A stretch of DNA of 9,715 nucleotides. Source: Dietzia timorensis (GTDB lineage: Bacteria > Actinomycetota > Actinomycetes > Mycobacteriales > Mycobacteriaceae). Each line of letters starts with the position of its first letter. The stretch's first letter is position 1. Of the stretch, positions 1 through 5,419 are shown piece after piece. The notes under the pieces were generated by a model. That model searched no databases. It was not told where the DNA came from and was given only the letters and a program-made list of their open reading frames with translations. A program made the position numbers and the translations under genes. Location of the stretch: NCBI RefSeq assembly GCF_020742175.1, contig NZ_DYXM01000199.1:1-9715 (forward strand), in the 5' to 3' direction.

Positions 1-7
1 GTGGTCG

Positions 8-1180
8 CTAGTCCGGACGGACCGCGAGATCGACCTTCTGGAATCCCTTGACGTCGGTGTAACCGGATTTGCCCATCGCGCGGCGCAGGCCGCCGATGAG
101 GTTTCTGGTGCCGAACGGTTCCGCGGTCGGACCGAGGAGAACTTCCTCCATCGGCACCGTCGAGTCGAACACCGGCTGCACATCCCCGCGAGGCACCGAG
201 GGGTGCGCCGCCGTGGACTGCCAGAAGGTCCCCTTGCCCGGGGCCTCGTCGGCCTGCGCGAGCAGAAGGCCAAGGGACACCGCATCGGCGCCGCAGGCGA
301 TCGCGCGGGTGATATCGCCGGAGGCGGCGATGTCGCCATCCGCGATGACGTGGACGTAGCGTCCGCCGGTCTCATCGAGGTAGTCGCGGCGGGCGGCCGC
401 GGCGTCGGCGATAGCGGTGGCCATCGCCACGTTCATCCCGAGCACCTCACCGGTGGTCGACGCTCCCGGAACATGCCCGAAACCGACGATGACGCCGGCG
501 GCACCGGTACGCATGAGGTGCAGCGCCGTGCGGTAGTCGACGACACCGCCGGCGATGACCGGGATATCGAGCTGGTAGATGAAGTCCTTGAGATTGAGCG
601 GCTCCGGGGTCGTGCCATCCTCGTCGGGCTCGCCGACGACATGCTCGGCGGAGATGATCGTGCCCTGCACGACCAGGATTTCCACGCCCGCCTTGATGAG
701 CACCGGTGCGAGCTCTTCGGCATGCTGCGGGGACACGCGCACGGCGACGGTGTGCCCCGACTCCCGCATCGTGGCGACGACCTTCTCGAGCAGGTCGTGG
801 CGCAGCGGAGCCTGGTGCAGCTGCTGCAGAAACTGCACTGCCTTATTGGGCTTGGACAGGTCTGTCGGGTCCCAATCGGCGGCGAGCTCGCGCAGTTTCG
901 CGATCTCCGCGGCCGGGTCCTCGTGACGCGCCCACAGTCCTTCGCCGTTGAGCACCGACAGTCCCCCGAGCCGCGAGAACTCGGCCGCCGATTCCGGAGA
1001 CACCACGGCGTCACTCGGGTGGGTCATCAGCGGCATCTCGAACGAGTACGCATCGATCTGCCAGGTGGTCGACACATGCTTCGCGGAGCGGGTCCTGCGG
1101 GATGGGACGATGTCCACATCCTGCAGGTTGTAGGTGCGGCGGGCCTCGCGGCCCATCCCGATTTCAACGACGTCGCGCAT
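8..1180 (-). CDS. guaB3: GuaB3, IMP dehydrogenase-family protein without CBS domains
   Basis: A 390-residue cytosolic protein with the IMPDH/GMP reductase TIM-barrel fold. Visible blocks are an N-terminal segment (RTYNLQDVDIVPSRRT, about 15-30), the glycine-rich phosphate-binding stretch (GFGHVPGASTTGEVLG, about 233-248) and the ADGDIAASGDI block (280-290), equivalent to the ADGG loop. It ends in the family-typical GGLRRAMGKSGYTDVKGFQKV. The Bateman (CBS) insertion of GuaB2 is missing, which explains the short length. The cysteine that forms the covalent XMP intermediate in true IMPDH (GPGSICTT in GuaB2) is also absent; PGASTT stands there. The M. tuberculosis homologue Rv3410c has the same character as I recall it, so this is probably a family trait and not decay. 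The start ATG has AAAAGGA about 7 bases upstream. It lies 22 bases after guaB2 and is probably co-transcribed with it. Identity is confident; the reaction is uncertain. Confidence 0.93.
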   Translation of the reverse strand: MRDVVEIGMGREARRTYNLQDVDIVPSRRTRSAKHVSTTWQIDAYSFEMPLMTHPSDAVVSPESAAEFSRLGGLSVLNGEGLWARHEDPAAEIAKLRELAADWDPTDLSKPNKAVQFLQQLHQAPLRHDLLEKVVATMRESGHTVAVRVSPQHAEELAPVLIKAGVEILVVQGTIISAEHVVGEPDEDGTTPEPLNLKDFIYQLDIPVIAGGVVDYRTALHLMRTGAAGVIVGFGHVPGASTTGEVLGMNVAMATAIADAAAARRDYLDETGGRYVHVIADGDIAASGDITRAIACGADAVSLGLLLAQADEAPGKGTFWQSTAAHPSVPRGDVQPVFDSTVPMEEVLLGPTAEPFGTRNLIGGLRRAMGKSGYTDVKGFQKVDLAVRPD

Positions 1181-1202
1181 GGAGAATTCCTTTTAGTCGG
1201 GA

Positions 1203-2729
1203 CTAGCGAGCCCGGTAGTTGGGCGCCTCGGTGGTGATCTGGATCGCGTGCGGGTGGGACTCGCGAAGCCCCGCAGGCGAGATCTGGACGAACTGCGCGT
1301 TCTGCAGGTCCGCGACAGTGCGCGCACCCGTGTAGCCCATCGCGGCACGCAGGCCGCCGACGAGCTGGTGGACGACCTGGGACACCTCGCCGCGGAACGG
1401 CACGCGCCCCTCGATACCCTCGGGGACGAGCTTCTCCTCCGACAGCACGTTGTCCTGGAAGTAGCGGTCCTTCGAGTAGGACTTGTCGCCTGCGCGGCCC
1501 TTCATCGCACCCATCGAGCCCATGCCGCGGTAGGTCTTGCACTGCTTGCCGTCGACGAGGATGAGATCGCCGGGGGCCTCGCGGGTGCCGGCCAGGAGCG
1601 AACCGAACATCGCCACCGAGGCACCGGCGGCGATCGCCTTGGCGAAATCGCCCGAGTACTGCATGCCGCCGTCGGCGATGACCGGCACGCCTGCCTTCTT
1701 CGCGGCGACCGCGGCCTCCATGATCGCGGTGATCTGGGGAGCGCCGACACCCGCGACGACGCGGGTGGTGCAGATCGAACCCGGGCCGATGCCGACCTTG
1801 ATGGCGTCGGCTCCCGCCTCGATCATGGCCTGCGCCGCCGCGCGGGTGGCGAGGTTGCCGCCGATGATCTGCACCCCGGGGAAGTTCGCCTTGATATCGG
1901 AGACCATCTGCAGGGCGTTGTTGTTGTGCGCGTGCGCGGTGTCCACGACGAGTGCGTCCACCCCGGCGTCAGCCAGCGCGGCAGCACGCTGGAAGGAATC
2001 GGCTCCCGTCCCGACTGCGGCCGAGACCATGAGCCGGCCGTCGGCGTCCTTCGTCGCATCGGGGTATTCGTCGGTCTTGGCAAAATCCTTGACCGTGATG
2101 AGCCCGGTGAGCTTGCCGTCGCCGTCGACGATCGGCAGTTTCTCGATCTTGTGGCGTCGCAGCAGCCCGAGCGCGGCGTCGGCGGTGACGCCCTTCTGCG
2201 CGGTAATGAGCGGCGCGGTGGTCATCACGTCTTCGACGCGGCGCGACATGTCGACCTCGAAACGCATGTCGCGGTTGGTGATGATCCCGACGAGGCGGCC
2301 TTGTTCGTCGGCGACGGGAAGACCGGAGATCCGGAAGCGGGCGCACTTTTCGTCCACCTCGGCGAGGGTGTCTGACGGCGCGGCGGTGACGGGATCCGTG
2401 ACCATGCCGGCCTCGGAGCGCTTGACGATTTCCACCTGCGTCGCCTGGTCGGACGCCGAGAGGTTGCGGTGCAGCACACCGAGGCCACCCTGACGTGCCA
2501 TCGCGATGGCCATGCGCGATTCGGTGACGGTGTCCATCGCGGAGGAAAGGATCGGAATACGCAGGGAGATTTCCCTCGTGAGCTGAGTGGACGTGTCGAC
2601 GTCGGACGGCACGACGTTGGATTCGGCAGGGATGAGGAGTACGTCGTCGAACGTCAGACCCATCATCGCGATCTTGTCGGGGTCCTCTCCGCCCGTCCGA
2701 ATTGTTCCGCTTGCCTGATCCACTGCCAT
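1203..2729 (-). CDS. guaB2: Inosine-5'-monophosphate dehydrogenase GuaB2
   Basis: Oxidises IMP to XMP with NAD+, the committed step of de novo guanine nucleotide synthesis, as a cytosolic tetramer. The 508 residues are of normal length. The N-terminal barrel half starts at TFDDVLLIPAES (26-37). Two CBS repeats (about 106-160 and 167-220) form the regulatory Bateman domain, with the barrel resuming near 232. The catalytic loop GIGPGSICTTR places the nucleophilic Cys at 320. Asp353 lies in ADGG (352-355), and the mobile flap RGMGSMGAMKGR...DRYFQ (401-425) carries Arg422/Tyr423. All key residues are present, so it should be active. The start ATG has GAAAGGG 9 bases upstream (2739-2745). It is divergent from the DUF5319 gene across 199 bases and leads the guaB2-guaB3 unit; guaA often follows in related genomes but would lie outside the window. 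Confidence 0.97.
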   Translation of the reverse strand: MAVDQASGTIRTGGEDPDKIAMMGLTFDDVLLIPAESNVVPSDVDTSTQLTREISLRIPILSSAMDTVTESRMAIAMARQGGLGVLHRNLSASDQATQVEIVKRSEAGMVTDPVTAAPSDTLAEVDEKCARFRISGLPVADEQGRLVGIITNRDMRFEVDMSRRVEDVMTTAPLITAQKGVTADAALGLLRRHKIEKLPIVDGDGKLTGLITVKDFAKTDEYPDATKDADGRLMVSAAVGTGADSFQRAAALADAGVDALVVDTAHAHNNNALQMVSDIKANFPGVQIIGGNLATRAAAQAMIEAGADAIKVGIGPGSICTTRVVAGVGAPQITAIMEAAVAAKKAGVPVIADGGMQYSGDFAKAIAAGASVAMFGSLLAGTREAPGDLILVDGKQCKTYRGMGSMGAMKGRAGDKSYSKDRYFQDNVLSEEKLVPEGIEGRVPFRGEVSQVVHQLVGGLRAAMGYTGARTVADLQNAQFVQISPAGLRESHPHAIQITTEAPNYRAR

Positions 2730-2889
2730 GAGTTTCGACCCTTTCTCGCCGCTGATCCCGATTTACTGAGCTTAAACGTCGGCGGGGTCCGTTTGCATCC
2801 CGAGGCGGGCGGCGCCGTGCGCGATCTCACCCGGAGCGGCGGGCATGCTGCGAGCAAATCGCTCAGAGCGTCACGTGCCGCCGGCGACG

Positions 2890-2928
2890 GGATACCTATT
2901 ATTGGACATAGCGGGTAATTTGGAACGC
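2890..2928. promoter_or_regulatory. AT-rich island with candidate overlapping divergent promoters (guaB2 / DUF5319 gene)
   Basis: The 199-base spacer 2730-2928 is GC-rich except for an AT-rich island near its right end. On the plus strand TATTAT (2897-2902) could be a -10 box for the DUF5319 gene, giving a leader of about 20 bases; no good -35 is visible. On the minus strand the same island reads AATAAT with TTCCAA 16 bases upstream, a possible guaB2 promoter that would give guaB2 a leader of roughly 160 bases. Both are weak matches found by eye. A CACGTG palindrome lies at 2873-2878. I see no riboswitch in the guaB2 leader. Confidence 0.35.
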
Positions 2929-3357
2929 GTGAGTTCAAGTAATCATCCACCGATGCCGCCCGGCATGCCGCCGGATCCGTTCGACGACGATTTCATGGCC
3001 GAGGTCGCCTCGGAGTCGGGCATGTTCGAGGATGAGGACGAAGTGTTCGAGCCGCTCAGTGATCAGGAGCGCGCGCTCCTCGAGCAGGATCTCGCCGATC
3101 TCCTCGAGTTCGAGACCGCGCTCGCCCCGCGGGGTGTCAAGGGTATTGTCATCGACTGCGTCGACTGCCAGGAGATGCACTACTTCGACTGGAACATTCT
3201 GCGCGAGCGCATGGAGCAGATGCTCGGGGACGGCAGCATCCCCACGCACGAGCCCGCCATGGATCCCAACCCCGACTTCTACGTCACCTGGGACTACTGC
3301 CTCGGCTTCCTCGACGGTCTCGAGGCGCCGCGACGCGTTCGTCGCGGACTGTTCTAG
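2929..3357 (+). CDS. DUF5319 family protein (Rv3412-like), function unknown
   Basis: A conserved actinobacterial protein of unknown function, 142 residues from the chosen GTG at 2929. An upstream in-frame start at 2845 would add 28 residues that do not resemble the family; homologues, as I recall them, begin just before PPG-PPDPF, which is residues 10-18 here. The N-terminus is rich in Pro and acidic residues (D16-E41). The core is CVDCQEMHYFDW, with Cys77, Cys80 and His84 in a CxxC-x3-H arrangement that could bind metal or be redox active. The tail is the conserved HEPAMDPNPDFYVTWDYC (Cys124). No signal peptide or membrane segment is seen, so it is probably cytosolic. The ribosome site is weak (TTTGGAA). 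The gene is divergent from guaB2 and convergent with rsdA. Its constant neighbourhood with sigD/rsdA and guaB2 is known but unexplained. Confidence 0.85.
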   Translation: MSSSNHPPMPPGMPPDPFDDDFMAEVASESGMFEDEDEVFEPLSDQERALLEQDLADLLEFETALAPRGVKGIVIDCVDCQEMHYFDWNILRERMEQMLGDGSIPTHEPAMDPNPDFYVTWDYCLGFLDGLEAPRRVRRGLF

Positions 3358-3398
3358 GCGGAGGGCCAGAGCGCAAGGTTCTGCGACATAGAACCGAT

Positions 3399-3440
3399 AT
3401 ACGAGAAGGAGCCGGCGAATTCGCCGGCTCCTTCTCGTAT
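3399..3440. terminator. 42-base perfect palindrome, likely bidirectional terminator
   Basis: Arms 3399-3419 and 3420-3440 are exact reverse complements of 21 bases, centred on GAATTC. The hairpin would hold about 19 pairs around an AATT loop. It lies 41 bases after the DUF5319 stop and 34 bases after the rsdA stop, so it can end transcription of both convergent genes. Neither side has a clear T run after the stem, which fits the U-tract-poor terminators often described in actinobacteria. Confidence 0.78.
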
Positions 3441-3474
3441 GTCGACGCTGTCTGCGCCGCGCGCGGACGTCCCG

Positions 3475-4509
3475 CTACCGCGTCGACGTCTGCGGCGAAT
3501 CGAGCATGTCCATGTTGCGGTCGGAGCCACCCGAATTGCCCCCGGAGTTACCGCCCTGCGTCGTGTCCTTCGTCGGCGACGGGTTGCTCTGGCTCGACTG
3601 AGTCGGCTCCGCCTGCCGCAGCTGCTGCATATCGGTCGGATCGAGTGGGCTGACCGGAGGATCGATGCCGCGATCCGGAGACGGGTTCGCCGGCGGCGAC
3701 ACCAGATCCTGTTTTTCCGGCGGTGGCACGGGTGCGCCCGTCGGCTCCGGCGCCTGCGGTTGCGCGCTGTTCGGCACCGAGGTCTCCGTGGTGGGCACGG
3801 GGACCTGCTCGTCGTTCGGCTTGATCTGCCCCGAGTCCGGATCCGACGATTCGGGCGTGGGGAGCTCGCCGCGCTCCCCGGCCTGGCCACGATCGAGCTG
3901 GCGCTGGATCTGGTCGCGGATCCGGATCAGGTTGACCCTGTCCGCTGCCGATTCGACCCCATCGAGCCGCTCGGAAACCGACTGCAGGAGCCGGTCGGCC
4001 TCGGCCGTGTCTCCCCGCGACAGGGCGTCGTTGGCGGCGGCGAGATCACGTTCGAGCGCCGAAACGAGATCGATATCGGTGGATTCTCCGCCGAAGATCG
4101 ATTGGTTGACGTTCCACAGCGGGTCTCCCGGCTGTGCGTTGAAGGCCATGATGGACATGCTGCCCACGGCCACGGCGACGAGCGATGCAGCGCCCACCGC
4201 GATTGTGCTCAGGCCTCGTTTGCGGCCCCCACGCCGATGCTCACGACGTCCGCGTGCCTCGTCGAGGCTCGTGACGTGTTCTGTTCCGTCTTCATCTGTA
4301 GCAGCGCCACGTTCGAAAGCGGTGTCAATCTCGTACTCGCTCGGCCCTTCGGGGAAAGGGGCAGCCTCAGTGGCGCTCCTAGCTCCGAGAAGCAGGTCGA
4401 AAAGAGCATCATCGGTCGAGTCAACGGCATCAGGCCGCTCCCCCTGACCGAGGGCGTCCAGAAAGCCGTCGACGCGGTTTTCGTCAAACCGGTCGCGATC
4501 TAGCGCCAT
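3475..4509 (-). CDS. rsdA: Membrane-anchored anti-sigma-D factor (RsdA-like)
   Basis: A 344-residue single-pass membrane protein that should hold SigD inactive. The N-terminal cytoplasmic part contains the expected SigD-binding segment (about residues 10-45, with VDSTDDALFDLLLGA at 29-43). After a basic stretch (RREHRRGGRKRG, 88-99) comes one hydrophobic helix (about 101-123), then the PGDPLWNVNQSIFG block (127-140), a charged helical region (about 146-208) and a long disordered tail rich in Pro, Ser, Thr, Gln and Gly (216-344). The orientation is N-in by the positive-inside rule. It has none of the HxxxCxxC zinc motif of ZAS anti-sigma factors. In M. tuberculosis the homologue (Rv3413c) is known to release SigD by regulated proteolysis. 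The start ATG lies inside the end of sigD (10-base overlap), with AAGGGAG immediately before it, which suggests coupled translation. The tail looks longer than in Rv3413c (about 299 residues, from memory). Confidence 0.85.
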   Translation of the reverse strand: MALDRDRFDENRVDGFLDALGQGERPDAVDSTDDALFDLLLGARSATEAAPFPEGPSEYEIDTAFERGAATDEDGTEHVTSLDEARGRREHRRGGRKRGLSTIAVGAASLVAVAVGSMSIMAFNAQPGDPLWNVNQSIFGGESTDIDLVSALERDLAAANDALSRGDTAEADRLLQSVSERLDGVESAADRVNLIRIRDQIQRQLDRGQAGERGELPTPESSDPDSGQIKPNDEQVPVPTTETSVPNSAQPQAPEPTGAPVPPPEKQDLVSPPANPSPDRGIDPPVSPLDPTDMQQLRQAEPTQSSQSNPSPTKDTTQGGNSGGNSGGSDRNMDMLDSPQTSTR

Positions 4510-5081
4510 CTCCCTTCACCATCCCTTTCAATATGCTCCCGCAGCTGCTTGATCGCGCGATGTTGCGCGACTCGCACAGCTCCCGGGGTGCTGCCGACGG
4601 CTTCCGCGGTCTCGTCCGCGGATAGCCCGACAATGACACGCAATCGGATGATCTCCCGCGCTTTTTCCGGGAGCTCCGCAAGCAGTGCTCCGAGTTTGGC
4701 GTTGGCATCGTTAACCAACGCCGCATCCTCCGGTCCGCCATCGGCGGCAAGCGTTTCGGGCAGGTGTTCCACGGGATCGGACCGATTTCGCCCTGCGCTT
4801 CGGTGTGCGTCAGCAACCTTGTGCGAGGCGATGCCGTATACGAACGCCATGAATGGCTTGCCCTGATCTCGGTACCCCGGAATAGCCGAGAGCACCGCGA
4901 TGAGAACTTCTTGTGTGACATCGTCTGCAGAAAGCAGGCCCTTGTCAGCGACGCCGACGCGCGAACGACAATAGCGCGCGACGCCGGGCTTGATTAATCC
5001 AAGCACCCGGCTTGCCGCGGCCTTATCGCCCTTTACGGCGGAAGCCACTGCGAGTTCCAACTCGTCTGCTGTCTGTGTCAT
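4500..5081 (-). CDS. sigD: ECF RNA polymerase sigma factor SigD
   Basis: A 193-residue ECF sigma factor that directs RNA polymerase to a small regulon; in relatives this concerns the cell envelope and stationary phase. Region 2 spans about 27-97, with DDVTQEVLIAVLSAIPGYRD (53-72) and FMAFVYGIASHKVADAHR (78-95). Region 4 spans about 125-183, with LPEKAREIIRLRVIVGLSADETAE and the helix-turn-helix GSTPGAVRVAQHRAIKQLREHI. A variable linker lies between; there is no region 3 or N-terminal extension. The ATG at 5081 is the first start after an upstream in-frame stop, but its ribosome site is weak (AAGAAG). An internal GTG at codon 12 (5046-5048) is an alternative start. It overlaps rsdA by 10 bases. 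A GTAACG-N17-GAT motif crosses the start, hinting at autoregulation. Confidence 0.92.
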   Translation of the reverse strand: MTQTADELELAVASAVKGDKAAASRVLGLIKPGVARYCRSRVGVADKGLLSADDVTQEVLIAVLSAIPGYRDQGKPFMAFVYGIASHKVADAHRSAGRNRSDPVEHLPETLAADGGPEDAALVNDANAKLGALLAELPEKAREIIRLRVIVGLSADETAEAVGSTPGAVRVAQHRAIKQLREHIERDGEGRWR

Positions 5082-5105
5082 CGACTTCTTGTGCGCGATC
5101 GTTAC
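5080..5105 (-). promoter_or_regulatory. Candidate SigD-type promoter motif overlapping the sigD start
   Basis: On the minus strand GTAACG (5105-5100) is followed 17 bases later by GAT (5082-5080). This resembles the SigD consensus I recall for Corynebacterium (GTAAC[A/G], about 16 bases, GAT) and the GTAACG -35 of mycobacterial SigD promoters. Transcription would begin around 5073-5076, just inside the annotated reading frame, so it would need the GTG at codon 12 (5046-5048) for translation. The motif is short and could be chance. Confidence 0.35.
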
Positions 5106-5330
5106 GTCGCAGCTGGTCCCTTCCTCTGCGGAGTCATCACCAAGAACTTCTTCGAGCCCGGCCCATCAATACTTTTGAGAGCTTTTGGTCCCGATTTATG
5201 TTCCGCCATTCTTTTCAGTATGGCAATATCGCCGTCTTTCGAGCGGAGAATTCCACGCTACAGGCGATGAGCGTAACGGCAACCGGTTTAGATGGTGCCA
5301 GCGCCCCAAAGTTTCCTTTATCGAGTTCCG
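5082..5330. other. Gene-free spacer upstream of sigD
   Basis: Together with the groEL1 terminator this makes a 338-base stretch without a gene. It is locally more AT-rich than its surroundings (about 5160-5260). I see no convincing coding frame and no cysteine-rich WhiB-like product on either strand. It probably holds the sigD promoter. One candidate on the minus strand is TTGCCG with TAGCGT (5254-5259) 16 bases downstream, giving a leader of about 165 bases. An 8-base palindrome AACCGGTT lies at 5281-5288, next to a plus-strand GTAACG (5273-5278). All of these are by-eye matches. Confidence 0.5.
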
Positions 5331-5381
5331 ACAAAACTAAACGGCCCCGCGTGCTGGTATTTCGTAGCACACGAGGCCGTT
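5331..5381 (-). terminator. Intrinsic terminator of groEL1
   Basis: Read on the minus strand, AACGGCC pairs with GGCCGTT, and CGTGTGCT pairs with AGCACGCG across one mismatch, around a 10-base loop (stem 5340-5381). TTTAGTTTTGT follows. This is a classic GC stem plus U-rich tail, 39 bases after the groEL1 stop. A smaller GGCCGG/CCGGCC hairpin (5386-5403) lies between the stop and the terminator. Confidence 0.9.
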
Positions 5382-5419
5382 CATGGGCCGGGGAACTCCG
5401 GCCTGGGCCAGGGAAAACC

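Noticed and set aside
203..1237. Long plus-strand open frame opposite guaB3 (344 codons)
   Set aside because: It mirrors guaB3 codons; the product is Arg/Gly/His-rich with no domain, a usual antisense shadow in GC-rich DNA.
1248..2375. Long plus-strand open frame opposite guaB2 (375 codons)
   Set aside because: Antisense shadow of guaB2 with no domain and no ribosome site that I can defend.
2845..2928. Earlier ATG start for the DUF5319 protein
   Set aside because: The extra 28 residues cross the presumed promoter island and do not resemble the N-terminus of homologues.
5273..5288. Plus-strand GTAACG next to AACCGGTT as a second SigD promoter
   Set aside because: The nearest GAT is only 12 bases away and no plus-strand gene follows, so it is probably chance.
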